Below are positions 20,834 to 28,649 of a DNA stretch of 64,000 nt, in pieces. The position numbers and the translations under genes were made by a program. Each line of letters starts with the position of its first letter. Position 1 is the stretch's first letter. The notes under the pieces were generated by a model, which had not been told where the DNA came from, ran no database searches, and saw only the letters and a program-made list of their open reading frames with translations. Origin of the DNA: CAYUZU01 sp964448675 (GTDB taxonomy: Bacteria > Planctomycetota > Phycisphaerae > UBA1845 > Fen-1342); NCBI GenBank assembly GCA_964448675.1, contig CAYUZU010000009.1:124001-188000 (forward strand), in the 5' to 3' direction.

Positions 20834-21532
20834 ATGAACGGTTCCCCCTCTGTGGTCGTCAACAAGAGCAGCGGCTTCTTCGCCGCCCTGGCGAAGGGCT
20901 TCTTCGGCATGATCATCGTGGCCATCATCTGCGTCACGGTCCTCGGGCTTTACGGGATGCGCATGGGCGACCGCGTTATCGACTTCGCGACCGAGGGCGT
21001 GCCCGACGTGGTGAGCGACGTGATCAAGGTCCTGCCCGAGTGGCAGGAAGCGCTGCCGCCGGCCCTGTCCGACGCCCTGAACGACCGCCGTGAACTGGCC
21101 TACCGCGAATCGATCGACGTCAGCGCCCGGCTGGCGAAGAACGAAAGCAGCGGTGGCTGGCCCATGGTCGTGGTCGAGGTGCAGAACAACGGCACCGAGA
21201 CGGTCACGATGCTGCCACTGCGAATCACGATCGAGGACGAAGACGGCGTGCCGCTGCGTACCGGGACCCTGTACGCCGCCACGCAGTTCGCGATGGAGAA
21301 CGAACTGCCCGGGCCGCTGCTGGCCAAGTCCGGGGCACGGAAGCTCACCTGGTATGGCTGCCACGGCCGCGACGACCGCGATGCCCAGGTTTCGGTCGAG
21401 ATCGTCGACGTGCGGGTCGCCAACCCGACAACCGGCCATGATGTCGCAGCGCCGGCGACGAATCCCCGCTCGGTGGGCGACGCGCAACACGACGACCAGA
21501 CAAAAAACGACACGGCCGAAGAACCGGCCTGA
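20834..21532 (+). CDS. single-span membrane protein of unknown function, 232 aa
   Basis: One membrane segment lies at about residues 18-42 (GFFGMIIVAIICVTVLGLYGM), with a short cytoplasmic head. It is followed by an external domain with a beta-sandwich feel (VVVEVQNNGTETVTMLPLRI, TIEDEDGVPLR, RKLTWYGCHGR) and a charged disordered tail rich in Asp/Asn/Thr. The middle resembles the small extracellular Ig-like domains that handle 'intrinsic/extrinsic' surface contacts, but I cannot name a family. The ATG at 20834 follows an AAGGAGA element. The open frame 42 codons upstream is not protein-like. It is monocistronic as far as can be seen, ahead of the T2SS promoter region. Confidence 0.7.
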   Translation: MNGSPSVVVNKSSGFFAALAKGFFGMIIVAIICVTVLGLYGMRMGDRVIDFATEGVPDVVSDVIKVLPEWQEALPPALSDALNDRRELAYRESIDVSARLAKNESSGGWPMVVVEVQNNGTETVTMLPLRITIEDEDGVPLRTGTLYAATQFAMENELPGPLLAKSGARKLTWYGCHGRDDRDAQVSVEIVDVRVANPTTGHDVAAPATNPRSVGDAQHDDQTKNDTAEEPA

Positions 21533-21598
21533 CGGCCACTCAGCTTATCATGCGTCGCGGATCGGGTCGCGTGCCCAACGCCTTTCGGGCCAACCCAC

Positions 21599-21627
21599 TT
21601 GCACACCCGCCATTTCAGTGTTAATAT
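21599..21627 (+). promoter_or_regulatory. promoter of the T2SS operon (extended -10)
   Basis: TTGCAC (21599-21604), 17-base spacer, TAATAT (21622-21627), with TG one base upstream of the -10 (21619-21620). This is the best sigma70-type match found in the window. The -10 also lies in a small palindrome GTTAA-TATG-TTAAC (21620-21633), which could be an operator. Confidence 0.55.
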
Positions 21628-21670
21628 GTTAACGTTGGGGTGGGCGGTGACGGACTGCCCGCGGGGCGCG

Positions 21671-21728
21671 CGGTTCCGAACCGGAAAGGCGTAAATCGCG
21701 GCCGCTTTCGGCGCGGCAGGAAGACGCC
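21671..21728 (+). promoter_or_regulatory. possible structured leader RNA upstream of gspE
   Basis: Two adjacent hairpins can be drawn. The first is CGGTT/AACCG (21671-21683). After GAAA comes a two-tier stem with GGCGT (21688-21692) pairing ACGCC (21724-21728) and an inner GCCGC/GCGGC (21701-21705 with 21713-21717). It does not match a riboswitch class I can name. In GC-rich DNA such pairings also arise by chance. Confidence 0.22.
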
Positions 21729-21865
21729 GAACGCGGGTCGTCGTTGTTGTCTGGCGTCTCGGGCGCCGGCTGCGCCGCGTGTGCAGCCACCATTAGCAGA
21801 GCACGGCGACGAAACCTTTCGCCTCCGCGGTCGTATAACTGCGTGCTCACGCAGGGAGGTGACGC

Positions 21866-23590
21866 ATGGTCGGTACTCGTATAGGCGACCTCGTCGTCGA
21901 GCTCGGGTATGTCACACCCGATCGTCTCGCTCAGGCCGAACGCACCGCCACCCACGACGGCATGCGTTTTGGTGAGCACATGGTCCTGCTGGGCCTGCTG
22001 CACAAGGACGAGCTCACGCACGCCCTCGCCGTCCAGCACGACATCCCCCTGGTCGATGTCGACGACGAAACCGTCTCTCCCGAGGCGTTACAGTGCATCC
22101 CCGCCGACCTCGCCCAGCGCTATCGCGTGCTGCCGCTGCGTATGGCCGATGGCCAGATCGAAGTCGCCATGGCCGACCCGTTCGACCTGCAGGTCGTTGA
22201 TGACCTCGGGGCGATCTGTGGTCGCGAGATCGTGCGGCGCTTCGCTCGACCGGCCGAGCTGGTCGACGCCTTGCGCAAGCACTACGGTACGTCCGCCGCC
22301 CGCATGGCGAGTTCGCTCCAGGCCGACGCGGAAGACGCCGCCGAGCTCGACGGCGAAGACGCGATCGGCCACTTGCACGAGCTCGCGCGGGAGCCGTCCC
22401 TGATCAACTTGCTCAACCTGATTATCCTCGAAGCGGTGCAGGATAACGCATCCGACATCCACATCGAGCCGTTCGAGCGCGAGCTGAAGGTCAAGTACCG
22501 CATCGACGGCGTACTGCACGAAATGCCCTGCCCGCCCAAGCACCTCCAGGCCGCGATCATCAGCCGCATCAAGATCATGGCCCACCTGAACATCGCCGAA
22601 CGCTTCGTCCCCCAGGACGGACATATCAAGTTTCAGACGCCCGAGGCCAAGGTCGACATCCGCGTGTCGACCGTGCCCACGATGTTCGGCGAAAGCGTCG
22701 TGCTGCGCATCCTCGACAAGACGAGCACGCTGCGCCGCCTCGATGAACTCGGCATGTCCGCCGGCATGCTGCACGGGGTCAACCAGGTGCTACGCCGCCC
22801 GCACGGCATCGTGCTGGTCACGGGCCCGACCGGCAGCGGCAAGACCACCACGCTCTATGCCGCGCTCAACCATATCTACACGCCTGGCAAGAAGATCATC
22901 ACCATCGAAGACCCCGTCGAATTCCATCTCGAGGGCATCAACCAGATGCAGGTGAACCCCAAGCGCGGCCTCACCTTCGCCAACGGTCTGCGCTCCATCC
23001 TGCGCCAGGATCCGGACATCATCATGGTCGGCGAGATTCGCGACGGCGAGACCGCGGACATTGCCATCCGCAGCGCCCTGACCGGCCACATGGTCTTCTC
23101 CTCGCTGCACACGAACGACGCCGCCGGCGCGGTCACGCGTCTGCTCGACATGGGGATCGAGCCCTTCCTGCTGGCGACCACGGTCGAGACCGTCGTGGCC
23201 CAGCGGCTGCTGCGTGTCGTGTGCGATCGCTGCGCCGAGACCTTCGAACCATCGCCGCAAATGCTCGAGCAACTCGGTGCCATGGCGGGCGAATTCGCCG
23301 GGCGCCCCCTGCGGAAGGGCCGCGGCTGCGACGACTGTCACCAGACCGGTTATCGCGGGCGTCTGGGCATCTTCGAGACGATCCGCATCAACGACGCGAT
23401 TCGTGAAGTCGTGCTGACGCGCCCGTCGAGCAACCAGGTGCGTCACGCCGCCGGCACCGACTTCGTCAGCATGCGCCAGGACGGCTACGAGAAGGTACTC
23501 GCCGGCAAGACAACGCTGGAAGAAGTTTGGCGCGTGACACAGGATGTGACCGAGAACGGCGCGGCCCTCGAAGTGGTCGACGTACCATAG
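21866..23590 (+). CDS. gspE: type II secretion / type IV pilus-type assembly ATPase GspE
   Basis: This 574-aa hexameric cytoplasmic ATPase drives pseudopilus assembly. The N-terminal MshEN-type domain (about 1-140) contains the paired GDLVVELGYVTPD and MADPFDLQVVDDL segments, a fold that in some relatives binds c-di-GMP. The motor domain has Walker A GPTGSGKTTT (320-329), an Asp-box region (ITIEDPVE), Walker B DPDIIMVGEIRD (382-393) and a His box SALTGHMVFSSLHTND. Zinc-binding cysteines are at 453, 456, 488 and 491, as in GspE/PilB. Full length. It is the first gene of the E-F-G-H-I-J-K-L-M-C-D operon, 63 bp ahead of gspF. Confidence 0.95.
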   Translation: MVGTRIGDLVVELGYVTPDRLAQAERTATHDGMRFGEHMVLLGLLHKDELTHALAVQHDIPLVDVDDETVSPEALQCIPADLAQRYRVLPLRMADGQIEVAMADPFDLQVVDDLGAICGREIVRRFARPAELVDALRKHYGTSAARMASSLQADAEDAAELDGEDAIGHLHELAREPSLINLLNLIILEAVQDNASDIHIEPFERELKVKYRIDGVLHEMPCPPKHLQAAIISRIKIMAHLNIAERFVPQDGHIKFQTPEAKVDIRVSTVPTMFGESVVLRILDKTSTLRRLDELGMSAGMLHGVNQVLRRPHGIVLVTGPTGSGKTTTLYAALNHIYTPGKKIITIEDPVEFHLEGINQMQVNPKRGLTFANGLRSILRQDPDIIMVGEIRDGETADIAIRSALTGHMVFSSLHTNDAAGAVTRLLDMGIEPFLLATTVETVVAQRLLRVVCDRCAETFEPSPQMLEQLGAMAGEFAGRPLRKGRGCDDCHQTGYRGRLGIFETIRINDAIREVVLTRPSSNQVRHAAGTDFVSMRQDGYEKVLAGKTTLEEVWRVTQDVTENGAALEVVDVP

Positions 23591-23653
23591 CCACCGTGGC
23601 GGTCTGCCACGAACGACAGCGGGTCCAGGCCCGCCAATGCACCGGGACACGAC

Positions 23654-24889
23654 ATGCCGACATTCGCTTACAAGGGACTGGGCGCCCACGGCCAGCACGT
23701 GACCGCCGAACTCGAGGCGGCCGACCGCGCCGCCGCCGTGCGCGAGCTCGCGGCCCGCGGCGTCAACGTCACCGACATTCGCGAAGCGGGCGCCCGCCTC
23801 GGCGCGTGGCTCGGTCAGGGCACGGCTCAGCAGCGGCTGCGCGTCGGGCCGAAGCGCCTCGCGATTCTCACGAGACAACTGGCGATCTCGCTCGACGCCG
23901 GCCTGCCCCTGATGACCGCGCTGGCGGTGATGGGGCAGGAGCTGGACCACGCCCCCTCGCGTGAGCTGCTGCACCGCCTGTCCGACCGCGTACAGCACGG
24001 CGTCAACCTCTCCGACGCCATGGCCGAACACCCTGCCATCTTCAGCCCCATGTACGTGCGGCTGGTGCGCGTGGGAGAGACGGGCGGCGTGCTCGAGCAG
24101 ATCCTCGCACAGCTCGCGGACATGCTCGAACGCCAGGTCGACTTGCGCGAACGCGTGCAGAGCGCGTCGATCTACCCGGCGATCCTGCTGCTGGTCGGCA
24201 TCGTATCGGTCGTGATTATCGTATCGGTCATTGTGCCGCGCATCATCGAATCGCTCGGCGCCGAACCGGGCCTGCTGCCCTGGCCGACACGCGTGCTCAT
24301 GGGCACCAGCGACTTTGTCGGCGCCTACTGGTGGCTGCTGGTGGTGGTGATCGCGGCGGGCGCGCTGGCGTGGCGTCACTACGTACTGCGCGGCCCGGGC
24401 CGCCCGTGGTGGGACGCCGTCAAGCTGCGCATCCCGATCCTCGGCCGCCTCACGCAACAGGCCGAGTCCGGCCGCTTCGCCCGCAGCCTCGGCATTCTGG
24501 CCCAGGGCGGCGTGACGATCACCGAGGCACTCAACGTCGTCCGCGAGACCATCCAGAACACCAAGATGCGCGATGCCGTGCAGCGCCTGGCCGAGTCGAT
24601 CAAGTCCGGCGACTCCATCGCGCGTCCCCTGCAACGCAGCGGCCTGTTCCCGCCATTACTGGTACAGATGGTGCGCGTCGGCGAGAACACCGGGCGCCTG
24701 GATGAGATGCTATTGCGCGCGGCCCAGGTCCACGAATCCGAGGCCCGCGTGACGCTCGACCGCCTCGTGAACATCCTGCCGGTGCTCATGATCCTGGCGC
24801 TGGCGTGCGTGATCGGGTTCATCGTTGCCGGCCTGGTGCTGGCGATTGTGGAGTTTCAGACCACCGGCTTCGGCGCGATGGCGGGATAG
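23654..24889 (+). CDS. gspF: type II secretion inner-membrane platform protein GspF
   Basis: This 411-aa polytopic platform protein works with the GspE ATPase. It has the usual N-terminal PTFAYKGLGAHG start, then two repeated T2SSF cytoplasmic domains. The first has LAILTRQLAISLDAGLPLM and LVRVGETGGVLEQ; the second has SGRFARSLGILAQGGVTITE and MVRVGENTGRLDE. Three membrane segments sit at about 170-192, 225-243 and the C-terminal LPVLMILALACVIGFIVAGL. Length and order are normal for GspF/PilC. It starts with ATG at 23654 after only a weak purine stretch. Confidence 0.95.
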   Translation: MPTFAYKGLGAHGQHVTAELEAADRAAAVRELAARGVNVTDIREAGARLGAWLGQGTAQQRLRVGPKRLAILTRQLAISLDAGLPLMTALAVMGQELDHAPSRELLHRLSDRVQHGVNLSDAMAEHPAIFSPMYVRLVRVGETGGVLEQILAQLADMLERQVDLRERVQSASIYPAILLLVGIVSVVIIVSVIVPRIIESLGAEPGLLPWPTRVLMGTSDFVGAYWWLLVVVIAAGALAWRHYVLRGPGRPWWDAVKLRIPILGRLTQQAESGRFARSLGILAQGGVTITEALNVVRETIQNTKMRDAVQRLAESIKSGDSIARPLQRSGLFPPLLVQMVRVGENTGRLDEMLLRAAQVHESEARVTLDRLVNILPVLMILALACVIGFIVAGLVLAIVEFQTTGFGAMAG

Positions 24890-24970
24890 GGCCGCCGATT
24901 CGCCCGGACGGACCGTCGGGCAGGTGGGCGACGCGAGCGCCCGCAAGTGTAGAGAGTGAGGAGACGCGAC

Positions 24971-25405
24971 ATGTCCGTAAAACGCAAGAACCGCCGCCAA
25001 CGCCGCGGCTTCACGCTGATCGAGTTCATCGTCGTCATGACGATCATCGGCATTCTGGCGGCGTTGATCGTCCCGCGCTTCATGGGTCGCATCGGCGGGG
25101 CCAAGCAGGCCGTCGCACAACAGAAAGTCGCCGTGCTCGAAGGCAAGGTGCTCGAGTTCCAGGCCGACACTGGACGTCTGCCGACTACGCAAGAGGGACT
25201 GCGCGCACTCGTGCAGCCACCCAACGACGTCAGCAACGAATGGAAAGGACCGTACGTCAAGGAGAAAGACATCATCGACCCGTGGGGCAACCCGATCGCC
25301 TATCGCGCCCCCGGCCGCCACAACCCCGACTTCGACGTCTTTTCCCTCGGCAGCGACGGCCAGGAAGGCGGCGAGGCCGAGAACACCGACATCGGCAACT
25401 GGTAA
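24971..25405 (+). CDS. gspG: major pseudopilin GspG
   Basis: This 144-aa pseudopilin has a basic leader (SVKRKNRRQRRG), a prepilin peptidase site G|FTLIE with Glu at +5, the hydrophobic helix FIVVMTIIGILAALIVPRFM, and the G-type C-terminal region. That region includes LPTTQEGLRALVQPP, the DPWGNPIAYRAPG loop and FSLGSDGQEGG with the acidic calcium-site residues. This pattern is diagnostic for the major pseudopilin. The ATG at 24971 lies after GAGGAGA. The usual length and position right after gspF support the call. No prepilin peptidase gene (gspO/pilD) is in the window. Confidence 0.95.
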   Translation: MSVKRKNRRQRRGFTLIEFIVVMTIIGILAALIVPRFMGRIGGAKQAVAQQKVAVLEGKVLEFQADTGRLPTTQEGLRALVQPPNDVSNEWKGPYVKEKDIIDPWGNPIAYRAPGRHNPDFDVFSLGSDGQEGGEAENTDIGNW

Positions 25406-25459
25406 GACCCGCGCGCGGCCCGGCGCCGCAGCCACGATACGCAAGGACGCTCAGCCAGG

Positions 25460-26038
25460 ATGTACGCCCCCCGGCACAATCATGCACAGCAGCACGCAGC
25501 CACACGGTACCGCAAGAATGCCGTCACGTTGATCGAGTTGATCATCATGCTGGCGATCATCGGCGTGCTGGCGGGCGCGATCGTGCCGCGGATGGGCCGC
25601 TCGCAAGGCGGGCGCGAACTGGCCGAGGCCGCGGCCCGTTTTGCGCACACCGCCCGCACCGTTCGTGAACTGGCCGTTGCCCGCGCCCAGACCTACGCCA
25701 TCGAGGTGGACCTCGACGCAGGCGGCTACGCGGCCGCCCGCCCAACTGCCGGCGGCACCGACCGGTGGGAGACGATGCGCGGCGCCTGGCTGCAACCGCA
25801 GCGCTGGCCGGCCAACGTCACGATCGCCGAGTTTCGCACACCCGACGGCCGTTCACCGCTCGGGGGAACGCAGCGCGTCCGCTTCTTCGCCGACGGCACC
25901 AGCAGCGGCGTGTCGCTGGTGCTGGCGCGCGACGAGGACGTCCGCAAGATCATCGTGCACCCACACAGCGGCCGCGTCGTCCACGGCGATCCGCGACGCA
26001 CGGACTTCGCCAAGGACCAATACGACCTCGGAGATTGA
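25460..26038 (+). CDS. gspH: minor pseudopilin, GspH-like
   Basis: This 192-aa protein has a 20-residue leader, a pseudopilin N-terminal helix (VTLIELIIMLAIIGVLAGAIVP) and a GspH-type beta body with QGGRELAEAAARFAHTARTVRELAVARAQ as the early helix. The cleavage position is unusual: the residue before the V-T-L-I-E motif is Ala (KNA|VTLIE) where Gly is nearly invariant. Processing may therefore be slower or use another site. It lies in the operon 55 bp after gspG. GspH is inferred from position and body; FimT-like naming would be equally acceptable. Confidence 0.82.
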   Translation: MYAPRHNHAQQHAATRYRKNAVTLIELIIMLAIIGVLAGAIVPRMGRSQGGRELAEAAARFAHTARTVRELAVARAQTYAIEVDLDAGGYAAARPTAGGTDRWETMRGAWLQPQRWPANVTIAEFRTPDGRSPLGGTQRVRFFADGTSSGVSLVLARDEDVRKIIVHPHSGRVVHGDPRRTDFAKDQYDLGD

Positions 26039-26045
26039 CCCCGTC

Positions 26046-26516
26046 ATGCGTTCGCAACCACTCCAGCCCGCTCGACCACGCCGCCGCGGCATGACGCTGC
26101 TGGAGGTGCTCGTGTCGACGGTGCTGCTGGGCGTGGGCGTCGCGGGGTTGGTGTCGGTCGCCACACTGGCGATGCGCAACCAGCAGCGGGTCGACCAGCG
26201 CAGCGCCGCGCTGTGCCTTGCCCAGGAGAAACTCGCCGAGGTCGAGATCATTGGCCCGCACATCTGGTCGCTCGGCCACGCCATGCAAGGCGCCGAACCT
26301 CGCGGTGACATCACGTACCAGTGGTCGCTGGAGATCGACGAGATGACCGCCGGCGAGCTGTTCAGCGTGATCGTCGGCGTAGCGTGGGATTCCACCGGCG
26401 GTGGCGGCGCCGTCCGCATCGAGACCTGGCTGAACGACTACGAAGCCGTTGCCGCGCCATCGCCCGAATCCGCCGACGAAGCGCCGCCCAACGCCCCGCA
26501 ACCGCCCGGCCCTTAG
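26046..26516 (+). CDS. gspI: minor pseudopilin, GspI-like
   Basis: This 156-aa pseudopilin has leader RSQPLQPARPRRRG, a G|MTLLE cleavage motif, the helix VLVSTVLLGVGVAGLVSVA and the GspI signature AALCLAQEKLAEVE shortly after the helix. The C-terminal 20 residues are Pro/Glu-rich. The ATG at 26046 lies seven bases after the gspH stop; the long open frame upstream overlaps gspH and is not used. GspI normally sits in the tip complex with GspJ and GspK, which follow. Confidence 0.88.
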   Translation: MRSQPLQPARPRRRGMTLLEVLVSTVLLGVGVAGLVSVATLAMRNQQRVDQRSAALCLAQEKLAEVEIIGPHIWSLGHAMQGAEPRGDITYQWSLEIDEMTAGELFSVIVGVAWDSTGGGGAVRIETWLNDYEAVAAPSPESADEAPPNAPQPPGP

Positions 26517-26531
26517 GAGATCGACGTCCGC

Positions 26532-27290
26532 ATGCAACGCGCGACACACCACAATTCGCTGCACCACGCCCGCGCCACTGGCTTCACGCTGGTGGAGCTG
26601 CTGGTCGCGACGACGATCAGCGCGTTGCTCGTCGTATCGGTGGTCAGCGCTACACGAGCGCTGTCAGGTGCCCGCAAGAGCGTCGAGCGCCGGGTGACAT
26701 GCTCGCAAGCTGCCCGCCGCGCCATCGACGAAATCGCCGGCGCCCTGCGCAACGTCCGCCGCGACCCGGTCCGCGGTCAGCCCGTGCTCATCGGCCAAAG
26801 CGCCGAACAGGCCGGCGGCAGCGATCGTCTCGACCTGCTCGTCATCGAGGACCGCCGCGTGCGGCCCGACGGCCCCGAATCCGATCAGCATGAAATCGGC
26901 TTCTTTCTCGCGAACCTGCCCGATCGGCCGCTGCCGGTGCTGATGTGCCGGCGCGATCACGCGTTTGACGAATTTCCCGACGAGGGCGGCGTCGCGACGG
27001 TCATTGCCGAGGGCATCGTCCAGCTCGCCTTCGACTACTACGACGGCACCACCTGGTATCCGCAGTGGCCCGAGACCGAGATGCAGCCGCCGGAGGCCGT
27101 CCGCATCACGCTCGCCGCGCAGCCGACCACACCCCCGCCGCAGGGCGGCCGCGACCGGCCCCTTGTCTTGTCGACCGTGGTGGCGCTGCACGTGAATCCA
27201 CCCAGCGAACCCCCACCGCCAGAGCAACCCGATCAGGCGCGACCGCCCCAGCCGCAACCAAACGCGCAACCGGAAGGAGGCCCGCAATGA
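26532..27290 (+). CDS. gspJ: minor pseudopilin, GspJ-like
   Basis: This 252-aa protein has a leader ending ATG|FTLVE, a standard prepilin site with Glu at +5, the helix LLVATTISALLVVSVVSATR, and a GspJ-type body (CSQAARRAIDEIAGALRNVRRDP). The last 40 residues are a Pro/Gln-rich tail (PPSEPPPPEQPDQ) not usual for GspJ. The stop overlaps the gspK start by four bases (ATGA), implying translational coupling. Call by fold, position and order I-J-K. Confidence 0.86.
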   Translation: MQRATHHNSLHHARATGFTLVELLVATTISALLVVSVVSATRALSGARKSVERRVTCSQAARRAIDEIAGALRNVRRDPVRGQPVLIGQSAEQAGGSDRLDLLVIEDRRVRPDGPESDQHEIGFFLANLPDRPLPVLMCRRDHAFDEFPDEGGVATVIAEGIVQLAFDYYDGTTWYPQWPETEMQPPEAVRITLAAQPTTPPPQGGRDRPLVLSTVVALHVNPPSEPPPPEQPDQARPPQPQPNAQPEGGPQ

Positions 27291-28630
27291 GCCGCCGTGT
27301 TGCAGGACGTTCGGCCGCCGTGCTGGTGCTCGTGCTGTGGGCGATCGTGGTGTTGTCGCTGGTGGCGGGCGGCGTGAGCTTCGTGCTGAAGCAGGATCTC
27401 GCGATTGCCAACCTCCAGCGCGACCGCGTCGTCGCCCATCAGCTCGCCCGCGCCGGCGTGGCGCGTGCCATCGCCGAGGTCATGGACGACACCGACGCCA
27501 CCGATACGCTCGCCGACTACTGGGCGGACGATCCCAGTATCTTCGAAGGCATCGCCCTGGTCGGCGGCACGTTCAGCGTCATCGCCGACGATCATCGGCC
27601 GCTGCCCGCGGGTCGCTTTGGCGCCGGTGATGAATGTGGCAAGCTCAACGTCAACACCGCCACGCGCGAGCAGCTCGCCGCCCTGCCGGACGCAACCAAC
27701 GCCATCGTTGGCGCCATCATCGACTGGCGCGATCGCAACGAGCAGCCCGAACCCGACGGCATCGAACGCGGCCACTACGGCAGCCTGCCGCACCCCTACA
27801 CCATCCGCAATGGCCCGCTGCGCACCGTGCGTGAGCTGCTGCTGGTCCGTGGCATCGACGAGCATCTCCTCTACGGCGAAGACCGCAACACGAACGGCCT
27901 GCTCGACGACAACGAAAACGACGGCGACGCCAGCCCCCCGCCCGACAATGCGGATGGCCGGCTCGATCGCGGCTGGTTCGCCTACCTCACGGTGTATTCG
28001 TACGACAAGAACGTCGACAGCGGCGGCCAACCTCGGCTGAACATCAACAATGCCAGTGCGGGCGATTTCCAGGCGCGTCTCAGCCTCGAGCAATGGGCCG
28101 CCGAGTCGATTGTCAAAGCGCGCGAGCAGAAGGAGTTTGAGCATCTTTCCGACCTGCTCGACGTAACGCGCCCCGCCGACGTGCAGCGCGGTGCCGACGA
28201 CATCGACTACTACGCGCGCAACCAGCGCGAGAAGGACCAACCCGTCACCGAGTCCATCTTCGCCCAGATCGTCGACCGCCTCACACTCAAAGACGACAAG
28301 ACCCTCGTGGGTCTGCTCAACGTCAATACCGCCCCGCGCGCCGTGCTTCGCACGCTGCCCGGCGTCGACGACCAGCTCGCCGACGCCATCATCCGCGAAC
28401 GCGACGCCGGCGCCGGCTTCACAACCATCGGCGACCTGCTGCAAGTCGCCGGCATGACCAAGGACATATTCGCCCGACTCGAACAGCACGTCACCGTGCG
28501 TTCATGGGTCTTTCGTATCCACAGTCGCGGCCTGACCGACAGCGGGTTGGCCCGGGCCTCGATCGAATGCGTCGTAGACCGCGGTGGCGACACACCACGC
28601 GTGCTCTACTGGCGCGAATCGACGCCCTGA
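27287..28630 (+). CDS. gspK: general secretion pathway protein GspK-like tip pseudopilin
   Basis: This 447-aa protein has an N-terminal membrane helix (SAAVLVLVLWAIVVLSLVAGG) lacking the Glu at +5, as is normal for GspK. The large body contains two GspK-type segments: KLNVNTATREQLAALPD and LLNVNTAPRAVLRTLPGVDDQ, each resembling helix-hairpin-helix repeats. There is also an Asp/Asn-rich loop (EDRNTNGLLDDNENDGD) that may bind calcium. It is longer than the E. coli type (about 330 aa) because of this insert. The ATG at 27287 overlaps the gspJ stop, with a GGAAGGAGG element upstream. Confidence 0.9.
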   Translation: MSRRVAGRSAAVLVLVLWAIVVLSLVAGGVSFVLKQDLAIANLQRDRVVAHQLARAGVARAIAEVMDDTDATDTLADYWADDPSIFEGIALVGGTFSVIADDHRPLPAGRFGAGDECGKLNVNTATREQLAALPDATNAIVGAIIDWRDRNEQPEPDGIERGHYGSLPHPYTIRNGPLRTVRELLLVRGIDEHLLYGEDRNTNGLLDDNENDGDASPPPDNADGRLDRGWFAYLTVYSYDKNVDSGGQPRLNINNASAGDFQARLSLEQWAAESIVKAREQKEFEHLSDLLDVTRPADVQRGADDIDYYARNQREKDQPVTESIFAQIVDRLTLKDDKTLVGLLNVNTAPRAVLRTLPGVDDQLADAIIRERDAGAGFTTIGDLLQVAGMTKDIFARLEQHVTVRSWVFRIHSRGLTDSGLARASIECVVDRGGDTPRVLYWRESTP

Positions 28631-28649
28631 GAAACAGGAGCGGACGCGC

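Larger units (their letters stand above)
21533..21865 (+). other. T2SS upstream region, 333 bp
   Basis: This region contains a good promoter at 21599-21627 and then about 230 bases of G/C-rich leader before gspE, including several inverted repeats. No protein-like frame is seen on either strand. A GGGAGG lies six bases before the gspE ATG. Confidence 0.55.

Noticed and set aside
21671..21728. c-di-GMP (GEMM) riboswitch upstream of gspE
   Set aside because: Some purine-rich bulges look superficially similar, but the conserved GEMM core sequence is absent; kept only as a low-confidence structured leader.
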